From DAITAZ01 sp036824045 (GTDB lineage: Bacteria > Pseudomonadota > Gammaproteobacteria > Burkholderiales > Rhodocyclaceae): a stretch of DNA of 64,000 nt. The stretch spans positions 1-64,000 of the forward strand of contig DAITAZ010000021.1 of NCBI GenBank assembly GCA_036824045.1. The letters are read 5' to 3'. The notes under the pieces were generated by a model. It saw nothing but the letters and a program-made list of their open reading frames with translations. It searched no databases and was not told the DNA's origin. Shown one piece after another: positions 42,030 through 51,100 of the stretch (the stretch's first letter is position 1; the number at the start of each line of letters is the position of its first letter). Position numbers and translations under genes: made by a program.

Positions 42030-42278
42030 TCAGCTCACCTCCGCGGCTTTCAGCATTTCATAAAGCTGGTCTTTCAGACGCAGACGGATCTTCTTCAGAT
42101 CCTCCAATTCGAAATCCGTTGCCAGTTCAGCATTCTCCTCGATCCGGCGAACATGGCGATCCGCCTCATGGTACTCGTCGAACAAACGGGAAAAGTGCTG
42201 GTTGGAGGTTTTCAGGGTATGAATCAGATCCCGGTACTCCGGAAACTCGTGGTGCAGGTCGTGGTGCTCCAGAACCAT
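42030..42278 (-). CDS. YdcH/DUF465 family small coiled-coil protein
   Basis: An 82-residue cytoplasmic protein, almost entirely helical and charged. It has the family pattern LHHEFPEYRDLIHTLKTSNQ near the start and the LEDLKKIRLRLKDQLYEML helix at the end. No function is established for the family. It lies after aroC on the same strand across 129 non-coding bases. Confidence 0.88.
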   Translation of the reverse strand: MVLEHHDLHHEFPEYRDLIHTLKTSNQHFSRLFDEYHEADRHVRRIEENAELATDFELEDLKKIRLRLKDQLYEMLKAAEVS

Positions 42279-42407
42279 GGTGTTTTCCTTCTGGTTATTG
42301 ATTGGAATCTTTGAGCAGCGCTTGGGCCACCCATGCCATCAACCCTACTGCCGCCCCAGCGCCGTCCGCTTGATCCCCGTCAATCGATCCGGCATCCAGC
42401 CCCGGCG

Positions 42408-43517
42408 TCAGCCCAAGCGTGTGGCCGCTGCCGGCACCCTCGGCGTTGCGCAGCGCACATCGCCACACTGGGCGCGATGCCGCAAGGCGTGATCCATCAG
42501 CACGATCGCCAGCATCGCTTCCGCGATGGGGGTCGCCCGAATCCCCACGCAGGGATCATGCCTTCCCTCTGTGGCCACGGTTACAGGCCTGCCTTCCAGG
42601 TCGATGGTTCTCCGCGGCTGATAGATCGAAGCCGTGGGCTTGATCGCGATGTTGACCAGGATGTCCTGTCCGCTGGAAATCCCGCCCAGAATGCCGCCAG
42701 CGTGATTGGAGAGGAAACCCTCCGGAGTGATTTCGTCGTTATGCTCGCTGCCCTTCTGAGTGACGCAGCCAAAACCCGCCCCAATCTCAACCCCCTTGAC
42801 GGCGTTAATCCCCATCATCGCGTAGGCGATGTCTGCATCCAGCCGGTCATAGACCGGTTCTCCCCAGCCGGGGGGAACGCCACTGGCAGTCACCGTAATG
42901 CGGGCACCCACCGAATCACACGACTTGCGTAGCGCGTCCATGTACTGCTCCAGCCGGGGCACAACCTGAGCATCAGGCGCAAAGAAATCATTGGCATCAA
43001 TCTGCGCCACATCGGTAAACGGAATTTCGATCGGCCCCAACTGGCTCATCCAGCCCCGCACGACAACACCGTAACGCTCCTTGAGCCACTTGCGGGCAAT
43101 GGCGCCCGCAGCCACCCGCACCGCGGTTTCCCGGGCAGAAGAACGCCCGCCACCACGGTAGTCACGAGATCCGTACTTCTGGGTGTAGGTGTAATCCGCA
43201 TGCCCGGGACGGAAGGTGGTGGCAATGTTGCCGTAGTCTTTGCTGCGCTGATCCTGATTGCGGATTAACAAGCCGATGGGAGTACCCGTGGTTCGGCCCT
43301 CGAACACCCCAGACAGAATCTCCACGGTATCGGGCTCCCGCCTCTGGGTCACATGGCGGGACGTGCCCGGCCGGCGCCGGTCCAGTTCCACTTGGATATC
43401 CTCCGCTGACAAAGCCAGCCCGGGCGGACACCCATCCACCACGCAGCCGATGGCCGGCCCATGGGACTCGCCAAAAGACGTGACCGAGAACAGTTTGCCA
43501 AGGGTATTTCCAGACAT
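42408..43517 (-). CDS. aroC: Chorismate synthase (AroC)
   Basis: Last shikimate step, making chorismate from EPSP with reduced FMN. The 369 residues include VTSFGESHGPAIGCVVDG at the start, RDYRGGGRSSARETAVRVAA near residue 120, and the conserved GISSGQDI region near 285 and RHDPCVGIR near 325. Chorismate feeds the trp genes in this window. Confidence 0.98.
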   Translation of the reverse strand: MSGNTLGKLFSVTSFGESHGPAIGCVVDGCPPGLALSAEDIQVELDRRRPGTSRHVTQRREPDTVEILSGVFEGRTTGTPIGLLIRNQDQRSKDYGNIATTFRPGHADYTYTQKYGSRDYRGGGRSSARETAVRVAAGAIARKWLKERYGVVVRGWMSQLGPIEIPFTDVAQIDANDFFAPDAQVVPRLEQYMDALRKSCDSVGARITVTASGVPPGWGEPVYDRLDADIAYAMMGINAVKGVEIGAGFGCVTQKGSEHNDEITPEGFLSNHAGGILGGISSGQDILVNIAIKPTASIYQPRRTIDLEGRPVTVATEGRHDPCVGIRATPIAEAMLAIVLMDHALRHRAQCGDVRCATPRVPAAATRLG

Positions 43518-43635
43518 GGGGACACCGGATGAGCAGGAAACGGGGCGCAGAGTCTAGCACAGCGTCTCCACCTCCCCCTTCCAAGCCGATACCGCCGAGG
43601 GCAAGGCGACGCCCCCGCCCTCGACGACCCGGCCA

Positions 43636-43941
43636 CTATTCGAAGAAGCCCTCCAGACGCTCGAAGACCTCGTGCTCGGGGCCGTGGCGGCGCAGAGCTA
43701 CTACGTCCTCCAGTTTGTCGAGTTGCTTCAGCATTTGCGGCAGGCGTTCGTCCTCGAATACCTGCAGCCAGATGCGGCTGCGCTCGCCGCGCCCCAGCGG
43801 CATGCACAAAATGCCCTCCACGTTAAAGGCCCGACGGGCAAACAACCCACAGATATGTGACATCACGCCCGGGTGATTGTTCACCTCCAGCTCCAGCACC
43901 GCTTTGGCCGGGGTGGTCATGTTCATCGTCCTCTCGTTCAT
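43636..43941 (-). CDS. ilvN: Acetolactate synthase small subunit, isozyme I type (IlvN)
   Basis: Regulatory ACT-domain subunit of acetohydroxyacid synthase, 101 residues. That is the short IlvN size (E. coli 96), not the roughly 160-residue IlvH. It carries NNHPGVMSHICGLFARRAFN and VEGILCMPLGRGERSRIWL, close to E. coli IlvN. It starts one base after the ilvB stop region, with GGAGAG at the end of ilvB as ribosome site, so production is coupled to ilvB. Confidence 0.95.
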   Translation of the reverse strand: MNERTMNMTTPAKAVLELEVNNHPGVMSHICGLFARRAFNVEGILCMPLGRGERSRIWLQVFEDERLPQMLKQLDKLEDVVALRRHGPEHEVFERLEGFFE

Positions 43942-43942
43942 T

Positions 43943-45607
43943 TCACTCTCCGATCATCTCGCTGTTGGCCGCACCCGGGGGCACCATGGGGAACACCATC
44001 TGGTCCACATCGATCGACGCGTGGATGAGGCAGGCGCCCGGCGTCTGCAGCGCATCGGCAAGGAGAGCCTTGGGGTCTTTGGACAAATCCAGGTCCACCG
44101 AGCGGATCCCGAAACCAGCGGCAATCTTGCAGAAATCGGTACGAATGTTGTACTTCGAGGCAAAAACCCGTTCGCCGTAAAAGAGGTTCTGCTGCTGATG
44201 GACCAAGCCCAAGGACTGGTTGTTGAACAGCACCACCTTGATGTTGACACCCTCTTCAGCGGCGGTGGCCAACTCCTGGATGTTCATCTTCAAGCTGCCA
44301 TCACCGGAGAAACACACCACCGTGCGCTTGGGCTCGGCCAGCGCCGCCCCAATCGCGGCAGGCATGCCAAAACCCATGGTTCCCAGCCCGCCGGAGGTGA
44401 GCCACTGGCGCGGCCGCCGCAGGGGATAGGCCTGCGCCACCCACATCTGGTGCTGGCCCACATCGGTGGTGATGATAGCGTCGTCATCGAGACTGTCGGC
44501 CACCGCCTTGATCAGGCCGTAATGGGTGCGCACGTCGTCCTGACCTGGCAGACGCATGGGGAACGCCGCGCGCAGTTCCTCAACCCGCGCCAGCCAGGCG
44601 TCGCGTGAGCGCGCCTCCACCTGCGGCAGCAGTGCCTCCAGGGCCTGTGCCACGTCCGCCTGGATGGCCACATGTGCAGTCTTGATCTTATGCAGTTCGG
44701 AGGCATCGATGTCCACATGGATGATCTGGGCATTCGGACAGAATGCCGCCACCTTACCCGTGGCCCGGTCGTCAAAGCGAGCGCCCACGGCAATCAGCAA
44801 GTCCGCTTCCGGCAACAGACGATTCGTGTAGCCGGCCCCGTGCATGCCCAGCATGCCGATGGACAACGGGTGGTCCACCGCCATTGCCCCGAGCGCCATC
44901 AGGGTCATCGTGGTGGGCAACCCGGCCTTTTCCGCCAAGTCCACCGCAGCCTTGGCCGCGCCGGAATGCACCACTCCCCCCCCCAGATAGAGGATGGGGC
45001 GCTGCGACGCGTTGATCATGCGTGCGGCCGTGGCAATTGTGCTCGCCGCGGGCGCAGGCGCGGGCTCGGCAGCGGCGGGATCCGGCAAGGTGTCAATCTC
45101 GATCACCGCGGTCTGCACATCCTTGGGCACGTCCACCCACACCGGGCCCGGACGGCCAGAGGCTGCAATCCGGAAAGCCGCAGGAATCACCTCCAGCAAG
45201 TCCTCCACCGAACGCACCAGGAAGTTGTGCTTGGTGATCGGGATGGACATCCCGTAGGTATCCACCTCCTGGAAGGCATCGGTACCAATCATGGGTAGCG
45301 GCACCTGGCCCGTGATACACACGAGCGGGATGGAATCCAGCTTGGCGTCGGCGATGGCCGTCACCAGATTGGTCGCACCGGGACCGGAGGAAGCGATACA
45401 CACCTCCGGCACGCCTGAAACCCGCGCCATGCCCTGTGCGATGAACCCAGCACCCTGCTCATGACGAGTCAGCACGTGACGAATCACTGTGCTTTGGGAG
45501 AGCGCATCGTAGAAGGGAAGAATGGCGCCACCCGGCACGCCGGCGACGGTGCGCACGCCCTGCCGCTCCAGCAAGCGGACGATGAGCTGTGCTCCTGTGT
45601 ATTTCAT
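43943..45607 (-). CDS. ilvB: Acetolactate synthase large subunit, isozyme I type (IlvB)
   Basis: ThDP- and FAD-dependent enzyme making acetolactate and acetohydroxybutyrate for Val, Leu and Ile. The 554-residue protein from ATG at 45607 (MKYTGAQLIVRLLERQ) closely recalls E. coli IlvB. It has RHEQGAGFIAQGMAR with the catalytic Glu near 50, GPGATNLVTAIADAKLDSIP, the ThDP-binding GDGSLKMN near 428, and the ending VPPGAANSEMIGE. A longer frame upstream runs through the attenuator and is rejected. Expression is probably set by the Val/Leu attenuator at 45645-45802. Confidence 0.97.
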   Translation of the reverse strand: MKYTGAQLIVRLLERQGVRTVAGVPGGAILPFYDALSQSTVIRHVLTRHEQGAGFIAQGMARVSGVPEVCIASSGPGATNLVTAIADAKLDSIPLVCITGQVPLPMIGTDAFQEVDTYGMSIPITKHNFLVRSVEDLLEVIPAAFRIAASGRPGPVWVDVPKDVQTAVIEIDTLPDPAAAEPAPAPAASTIATAARMINASQRPILYLGGGVVHSGAAKAAVDLAEKAGLPTTMTLMALGAMAVDHPLSIGMLGMHGAGYTNRLLPEADLLIAVGARFDDRATGKVAAFCPNAQIIHVDIDASELHKIKTAHVAIQADVAQALEALLPQVEARSRDAWLARVEELRAAFPMRLPGQDDVRTHYGLIKAVADSLDDDAIITTDVGQHQMWVAQAYPLRRPRQWLTSGGLGTMGFGMPAAIGAALAEPKRTVVCFSGDGSLKMNIQELATAAEEGVNIKVVLFNNQSLGLVHQQQNLFYGERVFASKYNIRTDFCKIAAGFGIRSVDLDLSKDPKALLADALQTPGACLIHASIDVDQMVFPMVPPGAANSEMIGE

Positions 45608-45644
45608 GTTCGACTCCAGATCAGGAGCCGGCGATACGGCGGGG

Positions 45645-45685
45645 CTCAAAACAAAACCCCCGCCGACTTGCGCCGGCGGGGGTTT
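45645..45685 (-). terminator. Attenuator terminator in the ilvB leader
   Basis: On the reverse strand a perfect 12-base stem (AAACCCCCGCCG, 45685-45674, with its complement 45665-45654) and an eight-base loop is followed by TTTTGTTTTG. It lies between the leader peptide and ilvB. Its left arm can instead pair with the end of the leader-peptide gene: 45668-45679 pairs with 45716-45723 plus 45710-45713, skipping two bases of the stop codon. That would break the terminator. Confidence 0.88.
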
Positions 45686-45712
45686 GAGGATTCTGCTGTT
45701 TGTCCCGGTCCG

Positions 45713-45802
45713 CTACGGCGCAACGCGCTGTACTACGCCTACTACCAGCAGTACCGATACCGCTTTGGGGGCGGACGCGAACTTGGGCAGGCGGCTGTTC
45801 AT
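45713..45802 (-). CDS. ilvB leader peptide (IvbL-like), Val/Leu-rich
   Basis: A 29-codon frame from ATG at 45802 to TAG at 45713. It begins MNSRLPKFASAPKA and ends VSVLLVVGVVQRVAP: six valines and two adjacent leucines in the last 15 residues, the same design as the E. coli ilvB leader peptide. Five of the six valine codons are GTA, which looks uncommon in nearby genes and would favour stalling when Val-tRNA is low. The last codons form one strand of the antiterminator, so a ribosome reaching the stop would block it and allow the terminator to form. Not proven by expression. Confidence 0.85.
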   Translation of the reverse strand: MNSRLPKFASAPKAVSVLLVVGVVQRVAP

Positions 45803-45840
45803 GGCGTGATAGGGGGTGGCGGTTCAAAAAACGAACCCGG

Positions 45841-45870
45841 ACTCTAAACCCAAACCTCCTCATCGCGCAA
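45841..45870 (-). promoter_or_regulatory. Possible sigma70 promoter of the ilvB leader
   Basis: On the reverse strand TTGCGC (45870-45865) and TAGAGT (45846-45841) are 18 bases apart. Transcription would start near 45834, about 30 bases before the leader ATG. The promoter begins 17 bases before the fadD stop codon, inside nothing essential. An inverted repeat GGTTC-N7-GAACC follows at 45822-45838. Confidence 0.5.
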
Positions 45871-45886
45871 CACCTGCGGCGAAGAT

Positions 45887-47569
45887 TCAAGAGGCCTGGC
45901 GCTCATCCTCGTCGCGCAGCGCCCGCCGCAGAATCTTGCCCACGTTCGTTTTGGGCAGTTCCTTGCGAAAAACGATGTGCTTGGGCAATTTGTAGCCTGT
46001 CAAATAAGCCTTGCAATGCTCCCGCAGCGCCGCCTCCGTCAGCAGTGGATCCTTCGCTACCACGAATACTTTCACCGCTTCACCCGAATGCTCATCCCGT
46101 ACCCCAATGGCCGCCGCCTCCAGCACCCCCGGATGCATCACCACCACTTCCTCCACCTCGTTGGGGTACACGTTGAAGCCAGAGACGAGGATCATGTCTT
46201 TCTTGCGGTCCACGATCCTGACATAGCCCGTGCCGTCCATGACCGCCACATCGCCCGTGCGCAGGAAGCCATCGGGGAAGAAAGCCTTCCGCGTTTCGTC
46301 GGGCCGATTGTAGTAGCCACTCATCACCTGCGGCCCCTGGACGCATAGCTCGCCAGCCTGACCAGGAGCGAGGGCATTCCCGTCGTCATCGCGGATTTCC
46401 ACTTGGGTGGATGGCAGCGGCAAACCTATCGAACCGTTGTACTCGGCCAGATCCAACGGATTGATCGTGACGGCGGGCGACGTCTCCGTCAGACCATAAG
46501 CCTCGATCAACGCTACCCCTGTCACCTGCTTCCATCGAGCCGCAACGGCCCGCTGCACCGCCATCCCTCCACCCAGCGCGATATGCAGGTGGCTGAAATC
46601 CAACCGGGCAAACTCTTCATTGTTGAGCAGCGCGTTGAACAGGGTGTTGACCCCGGTAATGGCTGTGAAGGGGTATTTGCGCAATTCCTTCACGAACCCC
46701 GGGATATCCCGGGGATTCACGATCAGCACGTTTCGCGCGCCAACCTTGAGAAAGGTCAGGCAGTTCGCCGTCAATGCGAAGATGTGGTACAGCGGCAGCG
46801 CGGTAATGATCGTTTCCGGCTCGTCCTTGAGCAGCACCGGGGACAACCATGCCGACGCCTGCTGCAGGTTGGCCATGATGTTGCGGTGACTCAGGACCGC
46901 CCCTTTTGCCACGCCCGTGGTCCCGCCCGTGTACTGGAGGAAGGCCGTGTCGTCGAGCCCCACGGGAACACTCACGAACGGATGGGCGGTGCCTCGCTGC
47001 AACGCATCGTTGAACCCGATGGCCGACGGGAGCTGCCAGGCTGGCACCATCTTCTTGACGTGGCGGACAACGAAATTCACCAGCGTTCCCTTGGGGAAGC
47101 CAAGCAGATCGCCCAAGCCCGTCATGATCACGTGCCGGACCTGCGTAGCCGCCAGCACCTGCTGAAGGGTAAAGGCAAAGTTCTCGACGATCACGATGGC
47201 CTCGGCCCCCGAGTCCTTCAACTGATGCTCTAATTCCCTGGGGGTGTAGAGCGGATTGCAGTTGACCACCGTGTATCCGGCCAGCAGTGCACCGAAGATT
47301 GCCACCGGATACTGCAGAAGGTTGGGCATCATCACTGCCACCCGCGCTCCGCGGGGCAGTTTCAGATCGTTCTGCAGGAACGAACCGAACTGTCGGGCTC
47401 GCTGTTCCAGTTCGGCATAGGACATGGCCCGGCCCATGCTGATGTAGGCATCCCGCCCGGCGAACTGGCGGCAACTCCGGGTAAATAAATCCCCTAGCGA
47501 AGAATAGGCTTCCACGTCCACGTCGGCGGGAATACCTTGTGGATAGCTATTCAGCCAAATCCTCTCCAT
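45887..47569 (-). CDS. fadD: Long-chain fatty-acid--CoA ligase (FadD)
   Basis: Activates long-chain fatty acids with ATP and CoA, at the inner membrane. The 560 residues have the AMP-binding loop YTGGTTGVAKGAVLSHRN near 213, EAYGLTETSP near 355 and the FACS region DGFLRTGDVAVMDGTGYVRI near 436. The catalytic lysine lies in the end domain, KTNVGKILRR. Opening ERIWLNSYPQGIPADVD is typical of proteobacterial FadD. The substrate range cannot be set from sequence. Confidence 0.95.
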   Translation of the reverse strand: MERIWLNSYPQGIPADVDVEAYSSLGDLFTRSCRQFAGRDAYISMGRAMSYAELEQRARQFGSFLQNDLKLPRGARVAVMMPNLLQYPVAIFGALLAGYTVVNCNPLYTPRELEHQLKDSGAEAIVIVENFAFTLQQVLAATQVRHVIMTGLGDLLGFPKGTLVNFVVRHVKKMVPAWQLPSAIGFNDALQRGTAHPFVSVPVGLDDTAFLQYTGGTTGVAKGAVLSHRNIMANLQQASAWLSPVLLKDEPETIITALPLYHIFALTANCLTFLKVGARNVLIVNPRDIPGFVKELRKYPFTAITGVNTLFNALLNNEEFARLDFSHLHIALGGGMAVQRAVAARWKQVTGVALIEAYGLTETSPAVTINPLDLAEYNGSIGLPLPSTQVEIRDDDGNALAPGQAGELCVQGPQVMSGYYNRPDETRKAFFPDGFLRTGDVAVMDGTGYVRIVDRKKDMILVSGFNVYPNEVEEVVVMHPGVLEAAAIGVRDEHSGEAVKVFVVAKDPLLTEAALREHCKAYLTGYKLPKHIVFRKELPKTNVGKILRRALRDEDERQAS

Positions 47570-47660
47570 CTCGTCTCCTCCTGCAGTCGCTTTTTATAGT
47601 GTTCCCCGGCCGACACTGCGCCGGGGGCTCCTTTGACGAGCATAGACCTCAGGAACTGCT

Positions 47661-47681
47661 GGCCGCCCCGCCGGGGCGGCC
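47661..47681 (-). terminator. GC hairpin after the CBS-pair gene
   Basis: GGCCGCCCC and GGGGCGGCC form a nine-base stem with a three-base loop just after the stop codon of the CBS gene. There is no clear T run, so it may act as an mRNA 3' end stabiliser rather than a full terminator. Confidence 0.5.
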
Positions 47682-47684
47682 TGG

Positions 47685-48137
47685 TCAGGTGTTGTCCTCT
47701 TCCACCTCCGGCCAGTCGCGAATGTAGTTCTTGAGCATCTTGTTCTCGAAGCTTTGTTCTTCGAGCACCGCCTTGGCCACGTCATGGAACGAAACCACAC
47801 CCAGCAAGGTGGTGTCTTCCATGACCGGGAGATAGCGCTGGTGGTGATCGATCATCAGCCGGCGCAGGCCATCCAACTCCATGTTGGCCGACGCAGTGAG
47901 AGGCTCACGCAGCATTACGTCGGAGATGGTGACCCCCCCCCAACCTGCCCCGTGCTTGTTGACCGCCTTCATCACCTCCCGGAAGGTGAGCATGCCTACC
48001 ATCTTGCCGTGCTCCATTACCACCAGGGAGCCCATGTCTTGTTCAGCCATGACAGCAACCCCCGCCGCCAGGAATTGGCTCGGTCCGATGGTGTAAAGCA
48101 CCTTCCCCTTGATTGCGAGAACCTCACTCACCTGCAT
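47685..48137 (-). CDS. CBS-domain pair protein
   Basis: A 150-residue cytoplasmic protein made of two CBS motifs (about 15-70 and 78-130), with FLAAGVAVMAEQDMGSLVVM in the first and HHQRYLPVMEDTTLLGVVSF in the second. Such stand-alone pairs bind adenine nucleotides and regulate partner proteins; the partner is unknown. It ends in an acidic tail. It lies after addA on the same strand (44 bases). Confidence 0.9.
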   Translation of the reverse strand: MQVSEVLAIKGKVLYTIGPSQFLAAGVAVMAEQDMGSLVVMEHGKMVGMLTFREVMKAVNKHGAGWGGVTISDVMLREPLTASANMELDGLRRLMIDHHQRYLPVMEDTTLLGVVSFHDVAKAVLEEQSFENKMLKNYIRDWPEVEEDNT

Positions 48138-48181
48138 TGTTCAAACCCTCCATGTTTTGTTGGGGTGCATCGGAATTCATG

Positions 48182-51100
48182 TTATTCCATTGCAGAAGGC
48201 GCGAAAAGACCGGATTCTCCCGAATCCGGCTCCGCATTCAATTCCAGCAGTTCCCCTTGGGCAAATACCAGCGCGCACCGCACCACTCGCCCCGGATACA
48301 GTTGGCGGACTGCGGTGCGATAACCCTCCAACTGTCGGCGATAGGCCGCCAGCAGATCGGGGTCCGGCGTACCGGTCTTGTAATCGAGCACCCACACCGC
48401 TTCGGGGAGATCCACCAGACGGTCGATGCGCCCCACGCCGCCGTCTGGCAGTACGAACTCCAGTTCATTTGCGGCGGAGCGATAGCATCCGGCATCAAAG
48501 AATCGGCGCAAACGGGGCGCCTGGAATAACTGCGCTGCCTGCCGCTGAACCTCTGGCGGGACGGGCGCAGCGAAAGGGTCCCGCCCGGGTATCTCCGTCA
48601 GCCATTCCAGAGTTTGATGCAGCAAAGTGCCGAACCGCTGCCCCTGGCTTGATGGGGCACGCCGCTCGCCCACCGGGGTGGGAGGCAAGCGCAAAGCGCC
48701 GGGGAGCGCCGCCTGCTCCGCGGGACAGGGGGGCTGCTCGGGCAAAGCATGGGGCTGGTCGAGCCACACGCCCTCTGCGCCCCATGCCTGGGACGCCTTG
48801 CCTTGCTCCCCTCCCAGGCCCGAAATGGCACTGACCACCCGGTCGTACCAGCTGGACCGCTCACTACGGCGCGCAGGCTCGATCCCGCTCAGGAAGAAGT
48901 ACTGCTTGGCCCGGGTGAGCGCGACGTACAGCAGGTTAAGCTCCTCCCGCTCCCGCGCCTGAGCCTCCGCTTCCAGCAGGTGGGCGCGCCGCCGGCCGCG
49001 CCCCGCGGTATCCGAAAGCAGCGAAAAATGTGCCGGCGAATCCGCCTCGGGAGGCCAGTCCAGGAGCACCCCGTAATTCTCCGGGAGGCGATGCGTATTG
49101 TGGGCATCGATCAACCACACAACCGGCGCCTCAAGCCCTTTTGCCCCGTGAATGGTGAGAATGCGGACCCGCCCCTGCCCGGCCTCCAGCGCGATCTCGC
49201 CCTCATCCGGCGCGTCATCGCCCCCCTGTGCGAACGCGCCCAGTTCGTCCAGAAAACGGGAAAGGCTGGGATAACGCCCAGCATCCGTCTCCAGGGCCAC
49301 TGCAAGGAACGCCTCAAGGTTGGCCAACACTCCGGGCCACTGCCCCGCCTGCACGGCAGCGCGGTAGCGCCCCATCACTTCGCCTTCGCCGTAAATCCGG
49401 TCGAGCAGATCATGCACGGGCAACCGCGTGGCCAACTCCCGCCAATAGCCAAGCAGTTTGCCCGCCCGTTGTAGCGCCCCGGACGCATCCGGCTGGGTCG
49501 AAAGCTCCCGCAAGCGCACCAGCCAACGCCCCGGTCCGGTAGCCGCCAGGGAGAGCAAGTCCTCATCGCCCAAGGAGAAAATCGGGCTGCGCAGCGCATG
49601 AGCCAAGGACAAGGTATCCGTGCGGGACGACAGACAGCGCAGCAGCGCCAGCAAATCCGCCGCCTCCAGCGTCTGCAGCAGCCCTCCCCTGCTGGCGTTG
49701 ACATAGGGGATGCCCGCTCCGCGCAGGGCGCGCTCGTACTCCACCAGACGGGTACGGCGGCGCGTAAGGATGAGGATGTCCCCGTAATCAGCGGGTCGGT
49801 CTGCGCCCCCCTCCCGCACCCGCCAGCGGCTCACCACGTCCTGGATGCCCGCGACGAGTTGCGCTGCCTCCCGCTGCCTGCGCACGTCTTCCTCCAACAC
49901 CAGCGGCGTGGTCAGCGGATTGCGCATTGCGGCGGCGGGGCTGGCCAATGCCTCGTCTTCCCCTTTGCCATTCGCGCACAAGGGCCATGCTTCCACGCGC
50001 CCCGGGACCCCCGCCGCAAACGTGGTTTGCGGCCGGAAGTCCGTAAAAAGGGGCTCCGCGCCAAACAGCTTGTTGAGCACCTCCACCACCGCCGGGGCAT
50101 TTCGCCGGGTGGCATCGGCTGCGAGGGCCACGGCCCCGAAGCGTTCTTCCAGGTAAGTGCGCGCTGCGGAGAAAATCCGAGGCTCCGCCCGGCGGAAACG
50201 GTATATGGACTGCTTGGGGTCTCCTACCAGAAACACCCGGGGCAACGCACCGTCGTCGCCGTAGGCATCGAACCAAGCCCGCAGGATGCGCCACTGCAAG
50301 GGATTTGTGTCCTGGAATTCGTCCAGCAGAACGTGTTTGTAACGCGCGTCCAGCTTGGCCTGCAGGTAAGCCGCTTCGGTTTCGTCGCGCAACAGCCGGT
50401 CTGCGTGCCATTCCAGATCGCCAAAATCCATCAATTGCCGCTGCCGCTTCAGGCGATCCAGGCAATCGAGCAGCCCCTGACCAGCCTTGATCCCGTGGCA
50501 GTTAAAAGCGAACGCGGCCTCTTCGGTCATCGACGCCTTCACTGCCTGCACCGTCTGACCCAGGCGCTCGTGAAGCTGCAGGAAGCGTTCAGTCCGCGCG
50601 CCCAGGCGCCCCTCGAGAGCCTTGGTCCATTTGCGCGACTTCAATTCGCCTTTCTGGGTAAGCAGGGCGGATGCCGCGCTGGACAACCGCGCATGGGCTG
50701 CCATCGCCGCATCCCGCCAGGCCAAGCCCAGCGCATCCCCGGCCCCCACGTCGGTCGCCGTGCCGTTGCAGATCAGCAGTTCAGCAAACTCGCACATCTG
50801 CTCCCGGACGGCAGGATCGTCGGCAAAGGTCGCCAGCGCCCCGCTCCCCGGCGCCAAGTCAAACACCTCACGCAGGCGCTCCGCGACCGCCTGCGAGTCG
50901 TCTGCCCCCTCCCCCCGCCACGCATGCCATTCCGCCCGGCGTACGACGAACCGGGTCAGCAGATTGCGGGTATTCGCGGCGCCCACCTCGGCATACAACC
51001 ACAGCAGGGAAAGCGCCTCGGGAGAATCCGGCGCACGGGCACACTGGCGGGCCAGCATCGCCCAGGCCTCGTCGAGCAGATCGGAATCCCGCTCCACCAG

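Noticed and set aside
45608..45649. Longer start for IlvB at 45649
   Set aside because: The added residues are encoded by the attenuator terminator and its T run; MKYTGAQL at 45607 matches family starts.
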